Part shown: piece after piece, positions 1-8,236 of the stretch
Numbering within the stretch: the first letter of the stretch is position 1
How the letters are laid out: each line of letters begins with the position of its first letter
NCBI GenBank assembly: GCA_964530165.1
Contig: CAZGYE010000226.1
Span: 1-9,723 of the forward strand
DNA length: 9,723 nt
Source of the DNA: CAZGYE01 sp964530165
Lineage (GTDB): Bacteria > Planctomycetota > Planctomycetia > Planctomycetales > Planctomycetaceae
Direction: 5' to 3'
The notes under the pieces: model-generated
The model's database searches: none
Told to the model about the DNA's origin: nothing
What the model saw: only the letters and a program-made list of their open reading frames with translations
Program-made: the position numbers and the translations under genes

Positions 1-32
1 CCAACTGCCGAAAAATAGTCCAGATGACCTGA

Positions 33-533
33 ATTACCGCGTCCTTTCTAAGAGACGACAACGTGACCTCCCTGATCTTAAAGTACAGAACTCGCTTGCC
101 GAACAACGATCATCCGGCGAATACATGGCCGAATTACCAACGTGCCGTTCAGGCTGATGGCAGACAGGCAATTCGCATTCTCAGGAAGCAAGCGAAGAAA
201 CTTGGCTTGCAGCCCAACAAGATTGGCATCTGCGGATTCTCGGCTGGCGGCCACCTCGCGCTAAACTGTTCGCTCCACGCCGAGCCCAAGCTGCCGGAAA
301 CTGAGTTCAGCGGAATGCCGGACTTCGCCGGTTTGTTTTATCCCGGTATGCCTGATGACGTCGGCCAGGTCCTAGAAAGCCGCACGACACCCAAGTCGGC
401 CACGCCGGGCATCTGCCCATTTTTTATCGTGAATGCTCGTGATGATCAGTTGACTTCCGCAGACAAGTGCGTCAAGTTCTACGCAATGTTGTTGAGGGCC
501 GAAGGCAAAGCGGAGCTTCATGTCTTGAGCAAT
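33..533 (+). pseudogene. Alpha/beta-hydrolase (BD-FAE / acetyl-xylan-esterase type) remnant, truncated at both ends
   Basis: The translated stretch has the nucleophile elbow GFSAGGHLAL (Ser codon at 240-242) and, further on, FIVNARDDQLT, matching the strand that carries the catalytic Asp. The order and spacing fit small esterases of the BD-FAE/acetyl-xylan-esterase group that deacetylate or de-esterify plant polysaccharides. Recognisable similarity begins at about VTSLILKYR (63), which in this family lies well inside the protein, after the oxyanion-hole HGGG segment. The same frame has a TGA at 30-32, so the N-terminal part is missing or corrupted. At the other end similarity stops after AELHVLSN (about 533), just before the expected GHGF segment with the catalytic His. 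With no oxyanion loop and no His the product could not be an active esterase. The frame stays open into the next gene, probably by chance. It might still be translated from GTG 63 as a fusion, but I consider this unlikely. Confidence 0.75.
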
Positions 534-589
534 TGTCGCCGATCATTACGAAAAAAGATTGGGCCAGAATCGTCAACAATCGGCAGAAA

Positions 590-594
590 AGGAG
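590..594 (+). promoter_or_regulatory. Ribosome-binding site (AGGAG) fixing the start at 606
   Basis: AGGAG lies 11 nt before ATG 606, and a second purine-rich run (GAGGGG, 597-602) sits 3 nt before it. The ATG opens a clear signal peptide. This decides for 606 rather than GTG 63 as the start of the large exported protein. I see no convincing -35/-10 pair in 534-605. Confidence 0.6.
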
Positions 595-605
595 TTGAGG
601 GGACC

Positions 606-3600
606 ATGTTCAGCGAACTTTGGCGGGTCCGGTTGTTTCGTCCACGTTTGATCTTGATTCCAGCGGCGTTGGCTTTGGCCTGTCACTTGTCCCAGGCGAC
701 GGCAGCTCTTGGTCCGAGAACTCCACCGAAAGAGCCTAGTTCCGCCCAGGCTGTTCAGCCTACTGCGACGGCGCCCCGTCCGATCGTTGCTGGTGACTCT
801 CGGTCGCTGCCCGAGGAATGCAATGCGTGGGGCCATATCGTGGTTGGCCACAAGGCGACAGTGATCCAGACGCATCCGTCTTTGTCACCAGGTTCACTGT
901 TTTCCGCAAGCGGTCGTTTTGCGAAAAAACCGGTGGACGCACCGTGTGATCCGGGGAAGGCGCTGGGGCCGTTTCCTGTTAGTGCCGGTGGGAAGTTGGT
1001 GGCTCATCTCAGTGGCAGCCCGCCAGCGCCCAATGCGTTGAGCTTGGGCAACTGGGGCACCGGTTTACGGATCGTCTTTGAGCCGGATCTGGGCGGCGGA
1101 AACTTTGGACCCGCCCAGGATGTCGTGTCCTTTGCGATCCCGGCGAAAGAGACCGAAGCTGAAATGGAAGGAGAGTGGCCAGGGCCGGGTCGTTTGCGTG
1201 CCTATACAAGCCCCCCGCGCGGCAACGGGCCACTGACGACGAGATGCTACGGGCAGTCTTACACAGCAAAAGTTGAAATCATCGAGGTGGCCGCTAGTAG
1301 TCCCGCGCAGCCCGGCATGACGCTCCACAATGGCGACCGCATCGTGACCGATCCCGCTGGGGGCACTGTCTTGACCGCCGGTTCCGTCATCAAGATTGGG
1401 TCAGACAGCGAGGTTGAGTTCGGTCTTCTGGGACCTCCCAACCAGATTGCTGGAAGTCCGTGGGATTTTGGGGGCATCGACGCCAAAATCCTGAAGAAGC
1501 TGAGCGAGTTTAAGGAAGCTGGTTATCCTCTGCCGGATCACATGGACCTGGGCGCCTACAATTCGACTGTTCTGGAAGGAGCCTACAGACGCATTCAAGC
1601 CATCAAGGATCCTTGCGAAGCTGCTGTGGATTTGAAACTCGTCCTGGATGCCAACCGGTCAAGATTCACCGCCAAGCGGATTAAGAACCTCGGGGTCGAC
1701 TTAGCCGGCATCTGGCTCATGCCCAACAAATGGAACGTCTTGGATGAATGGGGAAAGCTGCTCTTTCGCAACGTTCCATTGTTCGGTTATGCAGCTAACG
1801 CTAAAAACGTGCGTGATACGTGGAAACGAGTCAAACAGGAGTGGGTGCCTACCGTCGCTGAGCAGAAAAGTGGATGGACGCTGGCCGCTTATGAGCGATA
1901 CAAGCAGAAAAGCTGGTCGGAAGAGCAGATTGTTGCTGAGCAAAAGCATCTCCAACAGGAAAGCGACGGGCGGCGAGCAGAGATCGGAATGTTGCAGAGT
2001 CATTTTGATAAGGAGGCGCAAAGACGGAAGAAGGCCCTGGATTCTCAGATCAAGCAAGTCCGTGCTGAACTGGCTGCGAGGAAGAAGCAGATTGCTGAAA
2101 AGGCGTTAATTGAGGAGAAGAAGCTGGAACAAGCACTGGCATCGTTGCCCGCTCCGGCGAATGATCACCACAAAATAGAAGGGCGGACGAGCCTAGCAGA
2201 ACAGCGAAGGGCCGAGTTCTGGCGAAATATCATGGGGCAATATGCGGCACAGGAACTTGGAGCCGCCCATGAAGAGTCGAAGCTGTTGCTCGCGTACAAG
2301 TTGCAGATGCAGCGTCTGGCCAAGAAGTATGAGCGCGAAGTGACCCAACGCTTGACGGAGATCGCACGGCTCCAGACGGAACGCGAAGCACTGGAGACGT
2401 ACGCCAAACCTTTAGCCAAAAACGATTGTCCGGGAATCAAGCCACCGAAAGCGGCACCGGAACCGGACCCATGCTCGGGGAAAAAGGCGATCGTGATGGG
2501 TCTGAAAAAGGGGACCGTTAAGATCAGTAAAAAACTCCTCGAAAAACGTTACGGTCCCGTTGGCGGCGCTTTTGGCAAAGCCGTGGCTCAGACGATCACC
2601 GTCAAGCTGGATAAAATCAAACACTGGATCTGGCCGAACGGGACGGAATACTCGGTAAAAAAGCAAGGAGAAACCGCGACTGTGCGCGTCTATGACGGGG
2701 AAGTTAAGATCCGCTCGGAACGGGGGATGGCACTGACCGTGAAAGCCGGTCACCAGGCCATACTTCCTGCTGGGACGGTTTCCGAGTTTGATCGCACGGC
2801 GGACAAGGGCGTACTGGTCGAGGGTCTCGCGGCGCAGGACCTGCCGCTGGATAGCGATATTCCGGAACCGTATGGGGACGTGGAGTTCTCGGACGCGGAG
2901 AACAAACTGCCGACCGGTTGGGTGTGGCAAGAGCCAAATAAGTATCTGAACGGACCTGGGAACGCAACTTGGGAGCTGTTGAATGGCAACACGCTGCGCA
3001 TCACTGTCCCCGACGAGAACGACCTCTGGGGACGTCGCAGCGATGCACCACGACTGCTGCATAAGGTCACCGGCGATTTTGACCTGGAGGCGGAAATGCT
3101 GTTGCAGTGCAAGGGGACTGACCTGGCCGCTAGCCAGTTCGTGCTGTTTACTCCACACACTCCGCTGGGATACCTGCGAAACCAGATGAACGCCGAGGGA
3201 CTAGGTGCGCATTATTTTATTGTCGGCGGGGGGAGATCCATAGGGCGGGGGCTGAACAAGCTGGACGTGGTAAACCGTAAGCCTGCGGAGTGGCCAGATG
3301 CTCCCAAAACTCCGATTCGTGCCAGGCTGTCACGTCGAGGAAAGCAGGTCAAAACCTATTGGAGTACCGATGGTGGCAAGACCTGGACGCTCGGCAGCCG
3401 GACGGTGCTGTTGTTGCCAGAAACCTTTTGGGTGGGCTGGTCGTTCAAACGCATGGCCTATGACGGACTGCATGATGAGCCAGTAGTCACCACTCTGCGC
3501 GATATCCACCTGACGACAGCGCCATTGGAAACCATGCCGCAAATCGATTGGGATGTCGTCGGCTATCAGGGAACGGTCATCCCGCTGGGCACTGAGATTC

Positions 3601-5294
3601 TGATGGCTCAGGATGGTTCTAAGCCAAGTTCTGTCCAGCTCTACAGCCCGTGGTCCATCGCCGGGAACTTTGACTTGATCGTCCGTTACGACGCGCCGCC
3701 CTTGAAGTTACAACCGGGGCAAGAACGATACATTCACATGGCGGTAACGACGAACGATGAGAAGAATCATGCCTATGTCCGCAACGCCCAGACTCCAGAC
3801 TGGCATCGTTCTGACTCGGATATGAGAATCGATGGAGGATGGTATCGGTATCATCAGCTTGATACGCAAGAGAGTTCCGGTCGGGTGCGGCTGATGCGTC
3901 AAGACGGCGTATTCTCCAGCTTTGTCTGGAAAGATGACGATTGGGCCGCGGTCGCTGACTGGAAGGAAGGGTTTACCGAGCCGGTCTATCTCGATTTCCG
4001 TTTCCAGTGGAAGACGCCCACTCCTGTCTTGCAGACGGTGACTTTCACCATCGAGCGGCTGGAGACGTCAGAAGGAGTTCTCATCGGTGCTGATCGCACT
4101 TCCGGGGTGTCGAGTAGTTTTTCGCCAATTTCGGGGCCGGCGGCCTTGGGAGTTACGATTCACGACGCCGGCGACGCGGCGGCTCAATCGCTGGATGTTA
4201 CCGCATCCAGCGGAGCGGTGATCACTCACGTCGAGCCACAGTCGCCGGCCGACAAAGGCGGTTTGAAGCCGGGCGATGTCGTCGTGAGTTGCAACGGACT
4301 CGTGATTCAGACCGCGCAGGACCTGGTTGCCACGCTGAAAGACGCTACCCCAGGCATGAAGCTCGCTTTGGACGTGCATCGCGGTCGTCAAGCGTTGCGA
4401 TTAGACATCACGTGGGGAAGCAAACCCTCCTCATCCGCATCGTCTCCATCGTTCCCTGCATCTCCAGCCTCCCCCGCGCCGACAACGCCAGGTCCGCCCG
4501 CACCGGCTGGCAATGCCGTGCAGTCCGTTTTTGGACGTCACGAGCGTCCGCCGCTGATCGGCATCTGGGTCACTTCGGCCGGCACGGAGCAGGCTCACAA
4601 ACTGGGCATCGAGACGCCGAGCGGAGCGGTTGTGACGAATGTCCAAGAAGGTTCTCTGGCCTGGCAGGCCGGTCTTCGCAAGGGAGACGTGATCATCCAG
4701 TGGGGCAATCGCGAGATCAGCAACTACGAGGATCTGGAGTGTGCCATGCTGAGCGATCCGGTCGGCGCCCGCCAGTCGGTCAGTTTTGCGAGAGGAAGCA
4801 CGGGCCTCACTGTCTCCCTAACAATCGGCGTCGGTCCCGCAAAGCGTCGGACCTATGTCGACTACCACCATCCCACCGGCGGCTATTCTCTGCGTCTGCC
4901 CGCTTCGTGGAAGATTGTCAAGACCAAACAGACGCCGCAGGCCGATATCAATGCGCACGACCTGCTCGTTTCCAAGGACGGCAACTACCGTCTATTTTGT
5001 TATCTGGCGAGGAAACCGGCTCCAAATTCAAATGCGACGCTGGCAGATTTCGAGAGCATTGCGCAGCGGGACCTGGGGCCCCAGGTACACGTCAGCAGCC
5101 TAAAAGGTTTGCCACTGCCCGCCTCGATGGCCGGACGACCGTATCAAGCCGATCGAAAAGTCGTTCTGTATCGCATCGCGTTCGTGACTCAGAACAACAT
5201 GTACGCCATCGACGCACTGGCTCCTGTGCTCTCCAATCCCAAAGAACTGACCGACGTGCTCCGCACGATCCTGGGGACGCTCAACATGAAGTGA
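606..5294 (+). CDS. Large exported multidomain protein: split FecR-like domain, coiled coil, two LamG-like regions, two PDZ domains, PsbP-like tail
   Basis: This gene encodes 1562 residues. Residues 1-33 form a Sec signal peptide (Arg-rich n-region, LILIPAALALA core, likely cut after QATA). A Cys is at 26, but the residues before it are not a canonical lipobox. Residues 50-222 are unrecognised and contain several Cys. A FecR-like start (LHNGDRIVTDP, then a GSVIKIGSDSEVEF strand, about 238-275) is followed by about 400 mostly helical residues, with Lys/Glu/Gln-rich coiled coil at about 435-601. The usual second half of FecR follows (NGTEYSVKKQGETATVRVYDGEVKI, then VKAGHQAIL, about 672-724). 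Residues 755-972 resemble the DUF1349/concanavalin fold, and 979-1159 look like a second LamG-like region. PDZ domains lie at about 1177-1270 (SGAVITHVEPQSPA, GLKPGDVV) and 1314-1412 (SGAVVTNVQEGSLA, GLRKGDVI), separated by a Pro/Ser/Ala-rich linker. Residues 1417-1562 resemble PsbP/DUF1795 domains. No protease triad is present, so the PDZ pair is probably for binding. Function unknown; envelope scaffold or ligand sensor is inference. Confidence 0.85.
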   Translation: MFSELWRVRLFRPRLILIPAALALACHLSQATAALGPRTPPKEPSSAQAVQPTATAPRPIVAGDSRSLPEECNAWGHIVVGHKATVIQTHPSLSPGSLFSASGRFAKKPVDAPCDPGKALGPFPVSAGGKLVAHLSGSPPAPNALSLGNWGTGLRIVFEPDLGGGNFGPAQDVVSFAIPAKETEAEMEGEWPGPGRLRAYTSPPRGNGPLTTRCYGQSYTAKVEIIEVAASSPAQPGMTLHNGDRIVTDPAGGTVLTAGSVIKIGSDSEVEFGLLGPPNQIAGSPWDFGGIDAKILKKLSEFKEAGYPLPDHMDLGAYNSTVLEGAYRRIQAIKDPCEAAVDLKLVLDANRSRFTAKRIKNLGVDLAGIWLMPNKWNVLDEWGKLLFRNVPLFGYAANAKNVRDTWKRVKQEWVPTVAEQKSGWTLAAYERYKQKSWSEEQIVAEQKHLQQESDGRRAEIGMLQSHFDKEAQRRKKALDSQIKQVRAELAARKKQIAEKALIEEKKLEQALASLPAPANDHHKIEGRTSLAEQRRAEFWRNIMGQYAAQELGAAHEESKLLLAYKLQMQRLAKKYEREVTQRLTEIARLQTEREALETYAKPLAKNDCPGIKPPKAAPEPDPCSGKKAIVMGLKKGTVKISKKLLEKRYGPVGGAFGKAVAQTITVKLDKIKHWIWPNGTEYSVKKQGETATVRVYDGEVKIRSERGMALTVKAGHQAILPAGTVSEFDRTADKGVLVEGLAAQDLPLDSDIPEPYGDVEFSDAENKLPTGWVWQEPNKYLNGPGNATWELLNGNTLRITVPDENDLWGRRSDAPRLLHKVTGDFDLEAEMLLQCKGTDLAASQFVLFTPHTPLGYLRNQMNAEGLGAHYFIVGGGRSIGRGLNKLDVVNRKPAEWPDAPKTPIRARLSRRGKQVKTYWSTDGGKTWTLGSRTVLLLPETFWVGWSFKRMAYDGLHDEPVVTTLRDIHLTTAPLETMPQIDWDVVGYQGTVIPLGTEILMAQDGSKPSSVQLYSPWSIAGNFDLIVRYDAPPLKLQPGQERYIHMAVTTNDEKNHAYVRNAQTPDWHRSDSDMRIDGGWYRYHQLDTQESSGRVRLMRQDGVFSSFVWKDDDWAAVADWKEGFTEPVYLDFRFQWKTPTPVLQTVTFTIERLETSEGVLIGADRTSGVSSSFSPISGPAALGVTIHDAGDAAAQSLDVTASSGAVITHVEPQSPADKGGLKPGDVVVSCNGLVIQTAQDLVATLKDATPGMKLALDVHRGRQALRLDITWGSKPSSSASSPSFPASPASPAPTTPGPPAPAGNAVQSVFGRHERPPLIGIWVTSAGTEQAHKLGIETPSGAVVTNVQEGSLAWQAGLRKGDVIIQWGNREISNYEDLECAMLSDPVGARQSVSFARGSTGLTVSLTIGVGPAKRRTYVDYHHPTGGYSLRLPASWKIVKTKQTPQADINAHDLLVSKDGNYRLFCYLARKPAPNSNATLADFESIAQRDLGPQVHVSSLKGLPLPASMAGRPYQADRKVVLYRIAFVTQNNMYAIDALAPVLSNPKELTDVLRTILGTLNMK

Positions 5295-5328
5295 TCGCGT
5301 GGACGAATCTTGGCGGGTCACCGATACA

Positions 5329-5333
5329 AAGGG
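5329..5333 (+). promoter_or_regulatory. Ribosome-binding site (AAGGG) fixing the start at 5340
   Basis: AAGGG is 6 nt before ATG 5340. The frame can be extended upstream to TTG 5310, but that would place this purine run inside the coding region and add ten polar residues before the membrane segment. ATG 5340 is preferred. Confidence 0.6.
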
Positions 5334-5339
5334 CTTGAC

Positions 5340-7925
5340 ATGGCAACCTGGCGACGCATCGCGCTCCTCGCAGGACTCAGCCTGGCAATCTGGTTGTTCT
5401 TTCATGTTTCGCTGGAACCACTCGTGACGGTTCAACTGGCCGATTTCGCTCGGATGCAAGAGGGCGAAGGTGGGTTTTTCGGGTTCAGCACCGAGAAGCA
5501 GGAATATCTGAAGCAACTGTCGCTCCAGGAGTATATTGCGGAAAAGACACGAGATCGCACAGTCTCCGTCTCCGGCGAACAGTGGGAGACGTTTTTCCGC
5601 GAGGTGGCGGCCGCCAGCGCGGGAGAAACAAGTGATGCCGCCTGGACGCGGCGACTCAGCCCTGAAGAAACCCGACGGCACAGCACACCCTACTGGATCT
5701 TTTTCCGAACTTGGGAGAAGCCGGTTGCGGAGATCTCTGACCGCGTGACCGGACAAGGGCCGGATTCCTTCTTCGTGCGCCTGGACCAGAAGGGCCAGGC
5801 ACATTACTTGGAACTCCGTGCCCGCTCTTTCTCGAGTGACGATTTCCAACTTGGCACGGGATTACTCGGATCGCCTCGGCCGCCGTCGAGTTTCCTGTAT
5901 CCTCAGCGTCCAGCAGCACTGTGGGCTCTGTTGGCGGCACTCGCTGCCTATTTCCTGATTCCCTGGAAGAAACGGGACCCGGAGGCGCTTTGCTATCCGT
6001 ACTGGCTGGTCGCGCTGGGCGATTTTGTGGCGATGATCCTGTTCGTGCCGTTCTTCGGCCTGCCGATGTTCGTGATCGGCGGATCGGTACAGGCCCTCAC
6101 AACACCGGCTATTTTTTTGACGGTGATTATGTGGCCCTTTGCATTGGCTGGAGCGTGGCTCTCGTTGTACATGGCCGAGTACGAATCGTACCTGATCCTG
6201 ATCCACGACGACGGTCTCGAACTTCAAACCTGCCGGCGACACGACTCATTCGCGTTCGACGCAATGGATCACTGGGAACTGCTCGAACTGCGTCCGCCTC
6301 GCTGGCTGATCGCCTTGTTGTGGTTGGCGTCGCTGACCGGGCAAGGTGCTCGCAGCGCGCAGGCCGCTGGCCAGGCCGCGATGCTCAGCGGGACGTCGAT
6401 GGGCGGAGTGGGCATCTGGCTGAAAAACGGTTCTGCCGTTTTTCTCTGGATCACAGCGCAAATGGGCCGCCGGGCCAAGTCTCATTTTCAACGGCTGCTG
6501 GCGGCGCTCGAAGCGGCGCTGATTCCTCATCGGGAAGAAGTGAAAGTCATCCGGTCTGTCATTATGCCGGAAGGTGAGGGAGAAGCTGTCGCTGCCTCTA
6601 GCCGGTATCGTGACTGGACACTCTGGGCGATCATTCTCGCTCCGCTGGTAGCCGTTGGCGGTGCGGCATTGTGCATGTCGGTCGGAAATACCGTCCGGAA
6701 AGTCGGACGTGTTATCGGGCTGGAACGCGAACCAGAACCGGTGGGGTCACCGCCAACACTTGGCGAATTGAGCGCCACAGGAGTTGTCTGGGAGAAGACG
6801 ATCCGACTGCAAGATGCCACGATAGGCCAATCGTTGATCGCAACGGCTGATAAGGGCTTCCTGATTGCCGGCGTCACCTGGCAGCCCGGCGGGAGTCAGC
6901 AACTTGCGGCTGTCGTGAGAACAGACCGCGACGGCGAGGTTGTTTGGAGCAAGACTTACGGGGATACGCGCATCAACCAGGCGCGGAACATCGTTGCCGT
7001 AAACGACGGCGCATACATTTTGCTCGGCTATGTCGCCGATCGTGTCGGGATCTATGCCGACCAGAAGATGTCTATCCGCAGAATCGATGCCGAAGGGAAT
7101 CTGCTTTGGGAACGAGCCTGGAGCAAAGACGAAGACGACAGGCCGACAGCCTGCGACGCCGTGGAATCGGAAGGCGGCGGCGTTGTGATCTGGGGACACT
7201 CCGATCGAGCGATTCACCGTCTGCAACTCAACAGGTCGGGGGATATTACGTCCGCACACACCTACGACATGAGCGACCAAGTTGGAGAAGGAAAAATCAA
7301 CTGGCTCAGTGCCACGGTCGATGGCGGCAGCATCGTGACGGGTGAGACACTGAATCCGGACGGCGGCTACAAGGACCTGTTGCTCCTGAAACTCGCACCA
7401 GATGGGCAGGTCGCATGGAAGCGCGCTTTCGGCGGCAAACGCAAAGAGAGTGGAACTCATGTCCGCCAACTCGATTCCGGAGGATTTGTCGCGGCCGGCA
7501 GCACTCAGTCGGGCGAGAGCCGTGATCCGGACGTCTATATGGTTCTCACGGACGCCGACGGGAATCCGCAATGGAAACAAACCATCGTGAAGCCTGGAGA
7601 GCAGTCCGTGCAGCGGGTGTCGATCACGCCGGAACGAAGTTTTCTCGTCGTTGGCGAATCGCGTCCCGATCCCGACAGCGGGCGATCCTTGTTCTTTGTG
7701 GAACTTGGACCCGATGGAACCTCGACGCAGACGCAGCAGATCACGCGCGAGAACGCGACCTATACCGGAGCCGATGCCATCGCAGCCAGCGACGGCACCC
7801 GCCTCCTCCTCGGCTCGCGAAGCTTGCAGAAGTTCAAGGAGGAGACCATGTTGATCAAGCTGAAGAAAGAATGGGGCCACCGGCTGTTGAGTGGGTCACC
7901 TGTGGTTCGGGAACGGGTGCGCTAG
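5340..7925 (+). CDS. Multi-pass membrane protein with C-terminal seven-repeat beta-propeller
   Basis: 861 residues from ATG 5340. A first membrane segment (about 5-25, IALLAGLSLAIWLFFHV) precedes an unrecognised soluble region of about 165 residues. Hydrophobic segments follow at about 193-210, 221-247 and 251-280. Next comes a short region (DDGLELQTCRRHDSFAF to LKNGSAVFLW) that resembles a membrane-linked PH-like fold, with one hydrophobic stretch inside it, and then a last membrane segment at about 426-450. Residues about 474-844 are a repeat domain. Each unit ends in a D/N-x-x-G turn followed by a strand of the type VVWSKTYG; the Trp or equivalent position falls at 484, 536, 590, 638, 693, 745 and 797, a spacing of 48-55. 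Seven units suggest a seven-bladed propeller of the PQQ-like/delta-60 kind. With an odd or even membrane count unresolved, the side facing the propeller is uncertain. It starts 45 bp after the FecR/PDZ gene, so the two are probably co-transcribed and act together. Family and function not recognised; the tail after 845 is unassigned. Confidence 0.85.
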   Translation: MATWRRIALLAGLSLAIWLFFHVSLEPLVTVQLADFARMQEGEGGFFGFSTEKQEYLKQLSLQEYIAEKTRDRTVSVSGEQWETFFREVAAASAGETSDAAWTRRLSPEETRRHSTPYWIFFRTWEKPVAEISDRVTGQGPDSFFVRLDQKGQAHYLELRARSFSSDDFQLGTGLLGSPRPPSSFLYPQRPAALWALLAALAAYFLIPWKKRDPEALCYPYWLVALGDFVAMILFVPFFGLPMFVIGGSVQALTTPAIFLTVIMWPFALAGAWLSLYMAEYESYLILIHDDGLELQTCRRHDSFAFDAMDHWELLELRPPRWLIALLWLASLTGQGARSAQAAGQAAMLSGTSMGGVGIWLKNGSAVFLWITAQMGRRAKSHFQRLLAALEAALIPHREEVKVIRSVIMPEGEGEAVAASSRYRDWTLWAIILAPLVAVGGAALCMSVGNTVRKVGRVIGLEREPEPVGSPPTLGELSATGVVWEKTIRLQDATIGQSLIATADKGFLIAGVTWQPGGSQQLAAVVRTDRDGEVVWSKTYGDTRINQARNIVAVNDGAYILLGYVADRVGIYADQKMSIRRIDAEGNLLWERAWSKDEDDRPTACDAVESEGGGVVIWGHSDRAIHRLQLNRSGDITSAHTYDMSDQVGEGKINWLSATVDGGSIVTGETLNPDGGYKDLLLLKLAPDGQVAWKRAFGGKRKESGTHVRQLDSGGFVAAGSTQSGESRDPDVYMVLTDADGNPQWKQTIVKPGEQSVQRVSITPERSFLVVGESRPDPDSGRSLFFVELGPDGTSTQTQQITRENATYTGADAIAASDGTRLLLGSRSLQKFKEETMLIKLKKEWGHRLLSGSPVVRERVR
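6760..7872 (+). repeat. Seven-fold protein repeat (~52 codons each) encoding a beta-propeller
   Basis: Counting the conserved Trp codon in the WxK strand gives positions 6789, 6945, 7107, 7416 and 7572. Two further units have Ser (7251) and Gln (7728) at the equivalent position. Steps are 156, 162, 144, 165, 156 and 156 bp. Each unit also has a GFLIAG/GGFVAAG-like strand and a D-x-D/E-G turn before the Trp strand. The repeats have diverged at DNA level, so this is an old protein repeat and not a recent tandem duplication. Confidence 0.7.
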
Positions 7926-7997
7926 ACCAGCAAAATTGAAGTAGGCAATCATTCAGTTGATTCGGGCATAAGTACAAACAGATTGGAGTCGACGACG
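7926..7997. other. Unassigned junction between convergent units
   Basis: This short stretch lies between the stop of the membrane/propeller gene and the end of recognisable transposase sequence. I see no stem-loop followed by T residues on either strand, and no terminal inverted repeat of an insertion sequence. The transposase frame runs on through it on the minus strand to a stop at 7949-7951, but those 14 or so residues do not look like the family. Confidence 0.5.
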
Positions 7998-8236
7998 ACG
8001 GCAATGCTGCCGTGCCGGTGGACGGCTCCGAAACGGGGCTTAATGCTTCGCCTGCGACACCAGGCTGTGAAACCGTCGCACCAGAACTGCGAACCCTTGT
8101 CGCAGATGATGTACTTCGGTTTGGCCTCCGAGAGAGAGATTGTTCTGCCGAGAGACATTCGCACCTCCCGTGATGCCGGCTTGTCATGAGAGACGGCAAA
8201 GCCCATCACGCGTCGCGAGAAGTGGTCGATCACGAC
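7998..8236 (-). mobile_element. IS481-type transposase (integrase core) internal fragment
   Basis: The minus-strand frame reads VVIDHFSRRVMGFAV, then PKYIICDKGSQFWCDGF, AWCRRRSIKPRFGAV and HGSIAVV. This series is characteristic of rve/DDE integrase-core transposases of the IS481-like group seen in planctomycetes. Only the second catalytic Asp (in CDKG, codon 8099-8101) is kept. The first Asp, expected upstream in a W-x-x-DLT segment, is absent because the sequence upstream of VVID is of a different origin. The third residue, the Glu of the ERFIRxxK segment expected right after GSIAVV, is replaced by unrelated residues. No terminal inverted repeats or target duplication are visible. It is a dead relic, perhaps about 80 codons of an original several hundred. 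Confidence 0.75.

Noticed and set aside
2412..3158. Minus-strand frame of 248 codons
   Set aside because: It is opposite the FecR second half and LamG-like domain and has no family-like motif or ribosome-binding site that I can see.
4135..4842. HtrA-type protease suggested by two PDZ domains
   Set aside because: No trypsin-like domain with His-Asp-Ser motifs precedes the PDZ pair; the preceding regions are LamG-like.
63..5294. One 1743-residue hydrolase-FecR-PDZ fusion protein
   Set aside because: The hydrolase part lacks both ends of its fold, and a signal peptide preceded by a ribosome-binding site begins at 606. A signal peptide in the middle of a protein makes no sense.
4289..5338. Open frame of 349 codons on the + strand in another frame
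   Set aside because: It overlaps the PDZ and C-terminal domains, which have clear motifs. Its translation is Arg/Ser/Gly-rich and low in hydrophobic residues, as expected of an out-of-frame reading.
5310..5339. Upstream TTG start of the membrane/propeller protein
   Set aside because: The AAGGG site 6 nt before ATG 5340 and the usual short polar n-region before the first membrane segment favour 5340.
6747..7880. Long open frame on the minus strand (377 codons)
   Set aside because: It lies opposite the repeat-containing propeller domain, has no recognisable domain, and its composition is that of a reverse-complement shadow of GC-rich coding sequence.
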